DNA of 38,663 nucleotides from CAZVNZ01 sp964628515. GTDB lineage: Bacteria; Bacillota; Clostridia; Christensenellales; Christensenellaceae. The notes below the pieces were generated by a model. It was given only the letters and a program-made list of their open reading frames with translations, did not search any database and had not been told where the DNA came from. Position 1 is the first letter of the stretch. Each line of letters starts with the position of its first letter. The DNA lies in assembly GCA_964628515.1 (NCBI GenBank), contig CAZVNZ010000029.1, positions 1 through 38,663 on the forward strand, read 5' to 3'. Below, in pieces: positions 17,198 through 25,629 of this stretch. Made by a program: the position numbers and the translations under genes.

Positions 17198-18907
17198 TTG
17201 AAAAACGGTAATAAAAACGGTACTAACGGTACTAATAAGAAAAAACCCGTAAATGTGCCTACGGTAAAAATAATTCCACTGGGTGGAATAGGAGAAATAG
17301 GAAAGAATATGACTGCAATTTCCTATGGCGAGGATATTATAGTAATAGATGCAGGCATGATGTTTCCAAAAGAAGAAATGCTTGGTGTAGATTACGTTAT
17401 ACCGGATATCTCCTACCTAAAAAGCAATTTGGAAAAAATAAAGGGTATATTTTTAACCCACGGACACGAAGATCATATTGGCGGACTGCCCTATATTGTA
17501 CACGAGCTTAACGTGCCAATTTACGGCTCTACCCTTACTAACGCACTTGCACAAGCAAAAATAGCGGAGCGAAACAACAAACCCGTTGAGTTTGTAAACA
17601 TAGTTTCGGGGCAAAAAATTACGGCAGGTGTTTTTACGGTGGAGTTTCAAAAAACCTGCCACAGCATAGATGATTCTATGTGCCTAATAATAACAACACC
17701 CATTGGCGTTATTGTACACACGGGGGATTTTAAAATAGATTTAACTCCTGTTGGCGGTAGCATAATGGATTTTGCAAGGCTTGCGGAGCTTGGCAAAAAG
17801 GGAGTGCTTGCGCTAATGTCTGACAGCACAAACGCAGAGCGCAGCGGTTTTACAATGTCCGAGCGAGAGGTAGGGGAAACCTTTATTAATTACTTCAGAC
17901 AGGCAAAAAACAGAATTATTGTGGCATCGTTTGCATCTAATGTACACAGAATACAACAGGTTGTGGATGCCGCTAAAATTTTTAATAAAAAAATATGTTT
18001 ATCAGGGCGCAGTATGCTTAAAATCGTAAACATAACAAGAGAATTAGGCTATTTAACGGTGGACGACGATATGCTGGTTTCTTTTGATGACATTAAAAAC
18101 TTGAGAGATAACCAAATAGTTATACTTACAACAGGCTCTCAAGGGGAGACGATGTCCGGGCTTGTGCGCATGGCAATGGGTCAGCACAGACAGATGAACA
18201 TTAAAGAAAACGACCTTGTTATACTCTCCGCATCCCCCATACCGGGTAACGAAAGATATGTAAGCGATGTTATAAATATGCTTTACAGAAAGGGCGCTAC
18301 CGTAATAAACGATGCTACGGATATGGTGCATGTTTCCGGGCATGCTTGCGAAGGGGAGCTAAAGCTGATGATGTCTTTGGTTAAGCCAAAGTATTTTATA
18401 CCCGTACACGGAGAGTACAGGCATTTGTACAAACATGCCGCCATTGCGGAAAAAATGGGTATTAAAAAAAGAGATATTTTTATTTCGGAAATCGGCTCGG
18501 TAATAGAGCTTAATAAAAGGATAGGAATACAAAAAGAAAAGGTGCAGTCGGGCAGCGTGCTTATAGACGGTCTTGGTATAGGGGACGTGGGCAACGTGGT
18601 ACTTAGGGACAGAAAGCAACTCTCAAACGATGGTCTGTACATTGTGGTTGTAACAATTTCCGCAGAAACAGGGGAGATTTTACTTGCTCCCGATATAATA
18701 TCGAGAGGGTTTATTTACGTAAAAGAGTCGGAAGATTTAGTGGAAAAATCCAAAACCATTATTTGCGATATTGCCAAAAGATGTTTTGAGACAGGCACAA
18801 GCGATTGGTCTACCCTTAAAAACCTAATTAAAAAAGATGTAGGTAACTATTTGTACGACAAAACTAAAAGAAATCCTATGATATTACCTATAATCATAGA
18901 AGTATAA
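17198..18907 (+). CDS. rnj: Ribonuclease J
   Basis: A metallo-beta-lactamase/beta-CASP RNase with 5'-3' exonuclease and endonuclease activity that drives mRNA decay and rRNA maturation in Firmicutes. The 569-residue protein starts at TTG 17198 after a GTGAGG ribosome binding site. It carries the zinc-binding HGHEDH at 88-93 followed by IGGLPY, HTGDFKID, SDSTNAERSGFT, and the beta-CASP segment SASPIPGNE and HVSGHA. The first 20 residues are a polar Asn/Lys/Gly-rich lead-in (NGNKNGTNGTNKKK). Only one paralogue is present here; J1 versus J2 cannot be decided. Confidence 0.95.
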   Translation: MKNGNKNGTNGTNKKKPVNVPTVKIIPLGGIGEIGKNMTAISYGEDIIVIDAGMMFPKEEMLGVDYVIPDISYLKSNLEKIKGIFLTHGHEDHIGGLPYIVHELNVPIYGSTLTNALAQAKIAERNNKPVEFVNIVSGQKITAGVFTVEFQKTCHSIDDSMCLIITTPIGVIVHTGDFKIDLTPVGGSIMDFARLAELGKKGVLALMSDSTNAERSGFTMSEREVGETFINYFRQAKNRIIVASFASNVHRIQQVVDAAKIFNKKICLSGRSMLKIVNITRELGYLTVDDDMLVSFDDIKNLRDNQIVILTTGSQGETMSGLVRMAMGQHRQMNIKENDLVILSASPIPGNERYVSDVINMLYRKGATVINDATDMVHVSGHACEGELKLMMSLVKPKYFIPVHGEYRHLYKHAAIAEKMGIKKRDIFISEIGSVIELNKRIGIQKEKVQSGSVLIDGLGIGDVGNVVLRDRKQLSNDGLYIVVVTISAETGEILLAPDIISRGFIYVKESEDLVEKSKTIICDIAKRCFETGTSDWSTLKNLIKKDVGNYLYDKTKRNPMILPIIIEV

Positions 18908-18936
18908 AAAAGCGCTAAAAAATGGAGTAAACAGCA

Positions 18937-20133
18937 GTGGCAAAACGAATAGATAAAGTTTATTTAAACGAAAACAACGATATTGATACGCAAAACATCT
19001 TAATAGAAGGCAGGGAAAAAAAGGACACCGCAAAAAAAGTGGGCAAAGGCATATGGACTGTGCTTCGCCCCATTACCATATTCGGAGTTTCTTTAATTGT
19101 GGTTATTTTTGGTGTAAAATTTGCCTACGACAAAGTTGTAACTAATTTTTTTGCACCTGTGGACTCAAGCAGTAATAATTATGTAACCGTTGACATCCCC
19201 AAAGGCTCTTCTTTAAGCGATATTTCCGAAATTCTGGAAAAAAACGATATTATACGCAATAAAACTGTATTTAAGCTATACGTGGATTTTTCGGATATGA
19301 GCTCTAAGCTAAAGGCAGGTACATACAGCCTTTCGCCAAATATGGAGTTTGACAGCATTATTTACGAGTTACGACAAGGCGTGGTAGAGGCATCCACCGC
19401 TATGATTACCTTCCCCGAGGGCAAAACCATAGAGGAATATGCGGATATTTTAATTAAAAACGGTGTTACAATAAACAAAGACGATTTTATTAAAGAGTGC
19501 AGAGACGGCACAAAGTATTCGGACAACTTTTATGTAAACGAAGTGCTTACAAAAATCGAAGACACGGGGAAACTTCGCCGTTTAAACTTAGAGGGATATT
19601 TGTTCCCCGATACTTACGATTTCTTTAAAGAAGCATCGGAAGAGGATGTTGTACGAAAACTGCTAAACAGATTTGAAGAAATTGCAGACCCCTACTTAGA
19701 AAAAGCGGAAGAAAAGAAAATGACAATGGATGACGTAATAATACTTGCGTCCATAATAGAAAAAGAGGGCATACCCGAGGACTTTACAAAGATTTCTGCG
19801 GTTTTTTACAACAGAATGAAGGCAAAAATGCCATTGCAGTCGGATGCTACCTTGCAATACGAATTAAACAAGGGCTCGGTAGTGCTAACAGAAGAAGAGC
19901 TTGAGGCTAATACCGCATACAGCACCCACAAGCAAACGGGGTTGCCCGTAGGTCCGATTTCCAACCCGGGTAAAGCTGCAATAGAGGCGGCGCTTAATCC
20001 CAATGAGGATTATTTGAATGAAAATTACTTATATTTCTGCCTAACAACTCCGGAAACGGGCAAGAGTGTATTTGCTAAAACCTTAGAGGAGCATAACGCA
20101 AATGTAGCACAATGGAGACCTACCTGGGAATAA
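18937..20133 (+). CDS. mltG: Endolytic murein transglycosylase MltG
   Basis: A membrane-anchored lytic transglycosylase that cleaves nascent glycan strands and sets their length. The 398-residue protein (GTG start at 18937, GGAG ribosome binding site) has a cytoplasmic lead, one membrane helix at about 46-66 (PITIFGVSLIVVIFGVKFAY), a LysM-like module (VDIPKGSSLSDISEILEKNDII), and the YceG catalytic region with the predicted catalytic glutamate E275 in LASIIEKEG, then LQSDATLQYEL and the GLPVGPISNPG signature. All expected parts are present. Confidence 0.95.
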   Translation: MAKRIDKVYLNENNDIDTQNILIEGREKKDTAKKVGKGIWTVLRPITIFGVSLIVVIFGVKFAYDKVVTNFFAPVDSSSNNYVTVDIPKGSSLSDISEILEKNDIIRNKTVFKLYVDFSDMSSKLKAGTYSLSPNMEFDSIIYELRQGVVEASTAMITFPEGKTIEEYADILIKNGVTINKDDFIKECRDGTKYSDNFYVNEVLTKIEDTGKLRRLNLEGYLFPDTYDFFKEASEEDVVRKLLNRFEEIADPYLEKAEEKKMTMDDVIILASIIEKEGIPEDFTKISAVFYNRMKAKMPLQSDATLQYELNKGSVVLTEEELEANTAYSTHKQTGLPVGPISNPGKAAIEAALNPNEDYLNENYLYFCLTTPETGKSVFAKTLEEHNANVAQWRPTWE

Positions 20134-20135
20134 AT

Positions 20136-21350
20136 ATGAGTATAGAATTATTAGCCCCCGCAGGTAATTTGGAATGTTTAAAAACCGCGCTGTACTTTGG
20201 TGCAGATGCGGTTTATGTTGCAGGCAATAATTTTGGTTTGCGTGCATTTGCCACTAATTTTTCTGATGATGATTTAAAAGTTGCGGTAGATATTGTGCAC
20301 AAGCAAAACAAAAAAATATATATTACGGTAAACAGCGTGCTTTTTAACGGCGAGCTTGAAGCACTTGGCGAATATTTGAAATACTTAAGCATAATAAAGG
20401 TGGACGCCATAATATTTTCCGACCCTGCGGTGCTTTATACGGTTAAGGAAAACAACATAAACTTAAATCTACATTTAAGCACCCAAACAAACACCACCAA
20501 CTATAAAAGCGCACTTTTTTGGCATAACTTAGGGGTAAAACGCATTGTATTTTCAAGAGAACTAACTTTAGAGGGCATCACAGAAATAAGAAAAAACACT
20601 CCAAACACCTTAGAAATTGAGGCATTTGTACACGGAGCAATGTGCGTTGCACACTCGGGCAGATGTTTGCTATCCTCCGTTTTTACTAAACGTAGCGGTA
20701 ACAGAGGGGAGTGCGCCCAGCCGTGCAGGTGGGATTATTATATTTCCGAAAAGGGCTACGATGGGCAGTATTTCAATATATTGGAGGACAACAAAAGCAC
20801 CTACATACTAAACTCCAACGATTTAATGATGATAGAGCATATCGGCGAGCTTGCAAACGCAGGCATCACCACCTTTAAAGTGGAGGGTAGGATGAAGTCC
20901 CCCTATTACGTGGCATCCGTAATAGATGCGTACAGAAAGGCAATAGACGATTTTTATGCAGGCAATAAGTTTAATGAAGGCTTAAAAGAGGAGCTAGTAA
21001 AATCTGCATCCCGCCCATTTAGCACAGGATTTTATTTTGGAAACCCCTTAGAAGAAGGGCAGGATATTAACAGAGAAATTTGTTTGCGTAAATACACTTT
21101 TGTGGGAAGGGTGTTAGATAATGATGCAAATGGTTATATAAAGGTAGAGCAACGAAATAAGTTTTGCGTGGGAGAGGAAATCGAAATACTTTCGCCTAAC
21201 TTGCAAAACAAGAAATTTACGGTTAAAGAAATAATAAACGAAGGTGGAGAATTGCAGGAGACCGCCCCTCATCCTCAACAGATAATTAAAATAAATTGCG
21301 AGTACAATTTACAAGAAGGGGATATTCTAAGACGATTGGAGATAAACTAA
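20136..21350 (+). CDS. Peptidase U32 family protein (TrhP/YrrO-like)
   Basis: The 404-residue protein opens with ELLAPAGNLECLKTALYFGADAVYVAG and contains the U32 signature region EAFVHGAMCVAHSGRCLLSS with GNRGECAQPCRW, whose four cysteines probably bind an iron-sulfur cluster. Characterised relatives (TrhP in E. coli, YrrN/YrrO in B. subtilis) take part in prephenate-dependent 5-hydroxylation of tRNA uridine 34; others were called collagenases. A tRNA-modification role is the likelier reading. The start at ATG 20136 lies 2 nt after mltG; an ATG at 20112 inside mltG is in frame but extends past the conserved N-terminus. The next gene begins immediately after the stop. Confidence 0.85.
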   Translation: MSIELLAPAGNLECLKTALYFGADAVYVAGNNFGLRAFATNFSDDDLKVAVDIVHKQNKKIYITVNSVLFNGELEALGEYLKYLSIIKVDAIIFSDPAVLYTVKENNINLNLHLSTQTNTTNYKSALFWHNLGVKRIVFSRELTLEGITEIRKNTPNTLEIEAFVHGAMCVAHSGRCLLSSVFTKRSGNRGECAQPCRWDYYISEKGYDGQYFNILEDNKSTYILNSNDLMMIEHIGELANAGITTFKVEGRMKSPYYVASVIDAYRKAIDDFYAGNKFNEGLKEELVKSASRPFSTGFYFGNPLEEGQDINREICLRKYTFVGRVLDNDANGYIKVEQRNKFCVGEEIEILSPNLQNKKFTVKEIINEGGELQETAPHPQQIIKINCEYNLQEGDILRRLEIN

Positions 21351-22196
21351 ATGATTAGGTTTGGACCGGCAGGAAACAGCGAGGCTTTCTACGAAAGTGG
21401 CTTAAAGCACACCTATCAGGCACCGCAGTGGCTAAACACCATGGGCTTAAATGCTTTTGAATACTCGTTTGGCAGAGGCATAAAGCTAAAGGAGGATACA
21501 GGGGAAAAAATAGCGCAAGAAGCGGAAAAGTACAACGTGCATATAAGTGTACATGCGCCTTACTATATTAACCTTGCCAACGATAAATTCGAGACTAATT
21601 TAGAATATATACGCAACTCCATAATTTGCGGTGGATATATGAAGGCAAAGCGGGTGGTGTTTCATCCCGGGTCTTGCTTAAAACTAACAAGAGAGCAAGC
21701 CTTTGCAAATACGGTACAAACCCTAAAAAACGTTATAAAGGAGCTTAAAAATGAGGGTTTAACCGAAACTATACTATGTGCGGAAACTATGGGCAAGCTA
21801 AACCAAATCGGAGATTTACAAGAGGTTTGCGAGCTTGTTAATTTAGACGATACTATCTACCCTGCCATAGATTTCGGGCATTTAAACGCACGCACTTTAG
21901 GTGGTTTAAAGAGTTTAGAGGATTTTGAAAATGTGCTAAACTATATGGAAAAAACCATAGCCAAGGAAAAATATCAAAATATGCACGTACATTTTTCCCA
22001 TATAGAATATACTGAAAAAGGGGAAAAGATGCACCTTACTTTTGAGGACGAAAAATGGGGGCCTGACTTCGATAATTTAGCAAAGCTAATAGTAAAAAGA
22101 AAGTTGACTCCCGTAATTATTTGCGAATCTAACGGTACGCAGGCAATAGACGCAAAAGCCATGAAGGATATTTATGAAAACTACAACAATACTTGA
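21351..22196 (+). CDS. Endonuclease IV-like TIM-barrel protein
   Basis: A 281-residue protein of the AP endonuclease family 2/xylose isomerase-like TIM-barrel group. Likely metal ligands of the Nfo type appear in order: H in ISVHAPYY, H in VFHPGS, E in LCAETMGK, D and H in AIDFGHLNAR, H in MHVHFSH, and E in VIICESNG. The segment that carries an Asp-x-His ligand pair in canonical Nfo is changed here (KGEKMHLTFED), so cleavage at abasic sites is probable but not certain. It starts directly at the end of the U32 gene and overlaps the M24 peptidase by 23 nt. Confidence 0.75.
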   Translation: MIRFGPAGNSEAFYESGLKHTYQAPQWLNTMGLNAFEYSFGRGIKLKEDTGEKIAQEAEKYNVHISVHAPYYINLANDKFETNLEYIRNSIICGGYMKAKRVVFHPGSCLKLTREQAFANTVQTLKNVIKELKNEGLTETILCAETMGKLNQIGDLQEVCELVNLDDTIYPAIDFGHLNARTLGGLKSLEDFENVLNYMEKTIAKEKYQNMHVHFSHIEYTEKGEKMHLTFEDEKWGPDFDNLAKLIVKRKLTPVIICESNGTQAIDAKAMKDIYENYNNT

Positions 22197-23211
22197 TTTA
22201 AAAATTTCGGATAGCTATTTAATTACATCGCAAGAAAATATTAGATATTTGTGCGGATTTAGCGGAGACAGCTCCCAACTGCTAATAACGCCTAAAGAAT
22301 GTTGCTTTTTTACCGATTTTAGATACGAAACTCAAGCAAAGGAAGAAACCTCGGACTGTAAGGTTATAATCACCAACGGAAAAAATCGAAACGAAGAAAT
22401 AAGCAAACATATTTTTGGGGCAAACCTCGGGGTGGAAAAGGATAACTTATCCGTAAATATGTTTGAAGAACTTAAAATAGTTTATAATAATGTAGTAAAG
22501 TACACGGATATTTCCGGCGAATTACTAAAGCTTAGAGAAATTAAAAGCAAAAGTGAGCTAATTTACATTAAAAAAGCGGCAAAAGCAAGCGAGGATGCTT
22601 TAGAAAACACTCTAAGCTACATTAAAGAGGGTATAAGCGAGTTAGAATTAAAAGCACATTTGATATACAACGTAAATAAGCAGGGGATGGAAAACGCCTT
22701 TGAGCCTATTGTTGCCTTTGGAAGTAACGGTGCTAAACCTCATGCTAAGACATCATCAAAAAAATTAAAAAAAGGGGAGTTAATAACAATAGATTTTGGC
22801 TGTAAATACAAGGGTTATTGCGCAGATATAACAAGAACTTTTGCTTTTAGCAGTATTGACGAAAAACAAAAATACATATATAATGTAGTTAAGAATGCAC
22901 AAAAAACGGCGCTTAATAAAGCAGAGATTAACGAAAAGTTAGCTAATGTGGATAAAAGCGCAAGAGACTACATTACACAAGAGGGCTTAGGAGAATATTT
23001 TGGGCACAGCACAGGGCACGGAGTGGGGCTATACATCCACGAATTACCTGTTGTAAGCGCAAATGCCACACAAACCATAAAAGAAAATATGGTTTTTACA
23101 ATAGAGCCGGGAGTGTATATAGAAAACGAGTTTGGAGTGCGTATAGAGGATATGGTGATTTCGCAAACGGGAAGTCTTTATACCTTTAGCAAAGAATTAA
23201 TTATATTGTAA
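22174..23211 (+). CDS. M24B-family aminopeptidase (Xaa-Pro type, YqhT-like)
   Basis: A 345-residue metallopeptidase expected to release N-terminal residues before proline. The N-terminal creatinase-like domain spans about 1-120 (ENIRYLCGFSGDSSQLLIT); the pita-bread catalytic domain follows, with metal ligands in ITIDFGCKYKGYCADITRTF (two Asp), HSTGHGVGLYIHELP (His), VFTIEPGVYIE (Glu) and FGVRIEDMV (Glu). The ATG lies 23 nt inside the preceding gene after an AAGGAT-like site. It directly precedes efp, the same order as yqhT-efp in B. subtilis. Confidence 0.92.
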   Translation: MKTTTILDLKISDSYLITSQENIRYLCGFSGDSSQLLITPKECCFFTDFRYETQAKEETSDCKVIITNGKNRNEEISKHIFGANLGVEKDNLSVNMFEELKIVYNNVVKYTDISGELLKLREIKSKSELIYIKKAAKASEDALENTLSYIKEGISELELKAHLIYNVNKQGMENAFEPIVAFGSNGAKPHAKTSSKKLKKGELITIDFGCKYKGYCADITRTFAFSSIDEKQKYIYNVVKNAQKTALNKAEINEKLANVDKSARDYITQEGLGEYFGHSTGHGVGLYIHELPVVSANATQTIKENMVFTIEPGVYIENEFGVRIEDMVISQTGSLYTFSKELIIL

Positions 23212-23226
23212 AGTTTTGGAGGAAGT

Positions 23227-23784
23227 ATGATATCAGCCGGAGATTTTAGAAAAGGAATGACAATAGAAATAGATGGTGGAGTTTGGGTAATTGTGGACTT
23301 TCAGCACGTAAAACCGGGCAAAGGTGCCGCTTTTGTGCGCACAAAAATTAAAAACGTGGTAACGGGCAGTGTGCTGGAAAAATCCTACAACCCTTCGGAT
23401 AAATTCCCAAAAGCCCATGTAGAAAGAAAGGAAATGCAGTATTTATACTCTGATGGCGAGTTATATCATTTTATGGATACAGAAACTTACGAGCAACTTC
23501 CGCTAAATCACGAAAAGGTGGAAGATGCCTTAAATTATATGAAGGAAAATATGAATGTTACTATAAAGTTTTTTAAAGGGGAAGCGTTTTCCGTAGAACC
23601 CCCAAACTTTGTGGAACTTGAAGTAACAGAAACAGACCCCGGTTTTAAAGGGGATACGGCAACGGCAGGCAATAAACCGGCAATAGTAGAAACGGGTGCA
23701 AAAATTATGGTGCCCCTGTTTATTGATACCGGAGATGTTATAAGAGTAGATACAAGAACGGGAGAATATATGGAGAGAGCCTAA
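23227..23784 (+). CDS. efp: Translation elongation factor P
   Basis: Relieves ribosome stalling at polyproline stretches. The 185-residue length is standard. Domain I has FRKGMTIEIDGGVWVIVDFQHVKPGKGAAFVRTKIKNV, in which the lysine of PGKGAAF is the position modified in other bacteria; domain III ends with the efp signature GDTATAGNKPAIVETGAKIMVPLFIDTGD. A strong GGAGGA ribosome binding site precedes the ATG. No modification enzyme is encoded nearby. Confidence 0.98.
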   Translation: MISAGDFRKGMTIEIDGGVWVIVDFQHVKPGKGAAFVRTKIKNVVTGSVLEKSYNPSDKFPKAHVERKEMQYLYSDGELYHFMDTETYEQLPLNHEKVEDALNYMKENMNVTIKFFKGEAFSVEPPNFVELEVTETDPGFKGDTATAGNKPAIVETGAKIMVPLFIDTGDVIRVDTRTGEYMERA

Positions 23785-23833
23785 ATATTAGTTAATAATA
23801 TTTATATAATAAATTTTATTGGAGGAAAAGGCA

Positions 23834-24277
23834 ATGTCAGATAATTTAATACCTGTGGACAGCGAGCAATCAGTAGTAAAAAAAGAAAGTAACGGTACAA
23901 TAACATTTGCCAACGAGGTAATTGCAACTATTGCAGGGCTTGCAGCAATAGATATTCCGGGTGTAGCAGGGATGAGCGGTGGATTTGCAGACGGTTTTGT
24001 AGAACTACTGGGCAGAAAAAATTTATCCAAAGGAATAAAAGTAGAGGTAGGCACAGAAGAAGTTGCGGTAGACATTTCCATAGTTGTGGAATACGGCATA
24101 CCCATTCCGGATATTGCACAGCACATTCAAACAAGTGTAATAAAAGCAATAGAAACTATGACAGGCTTAAAAGTGGTGGAAGTAAATATTTCCGTACAGG
24201 CACTTAAGCTTCAAGACACCAAAACAGAGGCTCCCGTAAAAGAAAATAAAAATGTAAAAGAGCCACGAGTAAAATAA
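23834..24277 (+). CDS. Asp23/Gls24 (YqhY-like) family protein
   Basis: A 147-residue cytoplasmic protein of the alkaline-shock family. The conserved body is at about 20-125: GTITFANEVIATIAGLAAIDIPGVAGMSG, then VEVGTEEVAVDISIVVEYGIPIPDIAQHIQ and VIKAIETMTGLKVVEVNISVQ. The GGAGGA ribosome binding site at 23821-23826 selects ATG 23834 over the in-frame TTG at 23819. In staphylococci Asp23 is tethered to the membrane by AmaP, and an AmaP-like gene lies just downstream. YqhY of B. subtilis, in the same position before nusB, is linked to fatty-acid synthesis. The function here is uncertain. Confidence 0.88.
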   Translation: MSDNLIPVDSEQSVVKKESNGTITFANEVIATIAGLAAIDIPGVAGMSGGFADGFVELLGRKNLSKGIKVEVGTEEVAVDISIVVEYGIPIPDIAQHIQTSVIKAIETMTGLKVVEVNISVQALKLQDTKTEAPVKENKNVKEPRVK

Positions 24278-24290
24278 CAATTATAATAAT

Positions 24291-24329
24291 TACCCGATTA
24301 ACGTTGGTTAATCGGGTATATTAGTTTTT
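24291..24329 (+). terminator. Strong hairpin terminator after the Asp23-family gene
   Basis: TACCCGATTAAC (24291-24302) and GTTAATCGGGTA (24307-24318) form a perfect 12-bp stem with loop GTTG, followed within 6 nt by a short T-run. It separates the Asp23-family gene from its AmaP-like partner and may set their ratio. Confidence 0.8.
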
Positions 24330-24407
24330 ACATTAGATTTAAATAAAAATAAATGCAAAAGCTATGTGGCAAATTGCCGTATAGTATGCACATTAGGAGG
24401 GTTTATT

Positions 24408-24959
24408 ATGAAAATGTCTACCGGCACAAGAGTATTACTTACCGTGTTTTTGGTATTGGTGATTATTGCGTCTGCTATACTTTTGTTAGCTACCTTTAAT
24501 TACGAGTGTCAAGTTATTTTATCCGATTTTATTAACACAATTCTTCATGGGGATGTTGGCTACAAAATACTTAATGTAGTGCTTTTTGCGGTGGTTATTA
24601 TTGTGTGCGTAAGGCTTATATTCTTCGGCACTTTAAGAGCATCGGAAAATACGGTAAAAATTGCACAGTTTGACTGTGGCACAATAGAAATTACGGTAAA
24701 AGCAATAGAAGAGCTTGTGGAAAAATTTGTTAAAGAGGCAAAATCAGTAAAGGGGATTAAATCTAAAGTATTGGCATATGGCAGTTTTATAAATATTTTT
24801 GTGGAAATAACCGTGCTTCCCGATAGCGATATTCCCGAAATTACTAAGGCATTGCAAACCAATTTGGCGGAATATATTACAAAGCACACCGGTTTGTATG
24901 TAAAAGAAACAAAAATTACCGTACTTGCCACAAGCGATAAAGTAAACGCCCTTATTTAA
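24408..24959 (+). CDS. amaP: AmaP-like membrane anchor of the Asp23 family
   Basis: The 183-residue protein begins with a short basic lead, a hydrophobic helix at about 8-30 (VLLTVFLVLVIIASAILLLA) and a second at about 56-75 (VVLFAVVIIVCVRLIFFGT), followed by a degenerate Asp23-like domain (about 90-180, CGTIEITVKAIEELVEKFV; AKSVKGIKSKVLAYGSFINIFVEITV). This is the architecture of AmaP, which recruits Asp23 to the membrane. The start at 24408 follows AGGAGGG by 7 nt; the in-frame ATG at 24366 lacks a site. The DUF2273 protein follows 14 nt later. No promoter was seen with confidence. Confidence 0.82.
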   Translation: MKMSTGTRVLLTVFLVLVIIASAILLLATFNYECQVILSDFINTILHGDVGYKILNVVLFAVVIIVCVRLIFFGTLRASENTVKIAQFDCGTIEITVKAIEELVEKFVKEAKSVKGIKSKVLAYGSFINIFVEITVLPDSDIPEITKALQTNLAEYITKHTGLYVKETKITVLATSDKVNALI

Positions 24960-24973
24960 AGGAGTGATGCAAA

Positions 24974-25198
24974 ATGGCATTTTTACAACAGTTGTTGGAT
25001 TGGATAACAAACAACAAAGGAACGTTTTTAGGCATAGTAATCGGGCTTGTGGTTGCAATACTCTTTTTAACAATAGGTTTTTGGCAAACCGTACTTATTG
25101 CAATTTGTGTGGGCATAGGCGCTTTTTTAGGGGCAAACCCTAATGTGAGAATCTTTTTAAAAGAGTGGTTTAAAAATCTTTTTAATAAAAGAAGTTAG
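24974..25198 (+). CDS. DUF2273 small membrane protein
   Basis: The 74-residue protein has two adjacent hydrophobic segments (about 15-34 and 36-56; GTFLGIVIGLVVAILFLTIGFW and VLIAICVGIGAFLGA) and a basic tail (FKNLFNKRS). Small proteins of this type are regularly encoded with Asp23 and AmaP in Firmicutes envelope-stress clusters and are thought to sit with them in the membrane. A GGAGTGA ribosome binding site precedes the ATG. nusB starts 17 nt after it. Confidence 0.85.
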   Translation: MAFLQQLLDWITNNKGTFLGIVIGLVVAILFLTIGFWQTVLIAICVGIGAFLGANPNVRIFLKEWFKNLFNKRS

Positions 25199-25215
25199 GA
25201 GTATTTTTCATAAAT

Positions 25216-25629
25216 ATGAACAGAAGTAAAGCAAGAGAGGTTGCTATGCAACTACTGTACCAGTACAGTATAACAGGGGAGCTAACCCCTGTGGAAAACA
25301 GCATAGACATCTTGGAGATAGACGAAATAACACCACAAAATGAGGAATACTTTAAAAACGTTTTTAAAGAATTTGAAGAAGTAAAAGGGGATATAGACGA
25401 AATAATATCCCTAAATTCTCGTACTTGGAAGTTTGACAGGATTGCCAAGGTGGATTTGGCAATTTTGCGTTTAGCTCTTTTTGAGATGATATACATAGAC
25501 AGCATACCCAAAAAAGTATCGCTAAACGAGGCAATAGAGCTTGCAAAGAAGTTTTCCACCGAGAAATCTTATAAGTATGTCAACGGTCTTTTAGGAGGAT
25601 ATTTAAAGAATGACGATAATCAGCGGTAA
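25216..25629 (+). CDS. nusB: Transcription antitermination factor NusB
   Basis: Binds boxA RNA with S10 in rRNA antitermination. The 137-residue helical protein starts NRSKAREVAMQLLYQYSITGEL and keeps WKFDRIAKVDLAILRLALFEMIY and IPKKVSLNEAIELAKKFSTEKSYKYVNGLLG. The AGGAG site is about 15 nt from the ATG, longer than ideal, and no better start exists. It overlaps folD by 20 nt, with the folD ribosome binding site (AGGAGGA) inside nusB. Confidence 0.97.
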   Translation: MNRSKAREVAMQLLYQYSITGELTPVENSIDILEIDEITPQNEEYFKNVFKEFEEVKGDIDEIISLNSRTWKFDRIAKVDLAILRLALFEMIYIDSIPKKVSLNEAIELAKKFSTEKSYKYVNGLLGGYLKNDDNQR

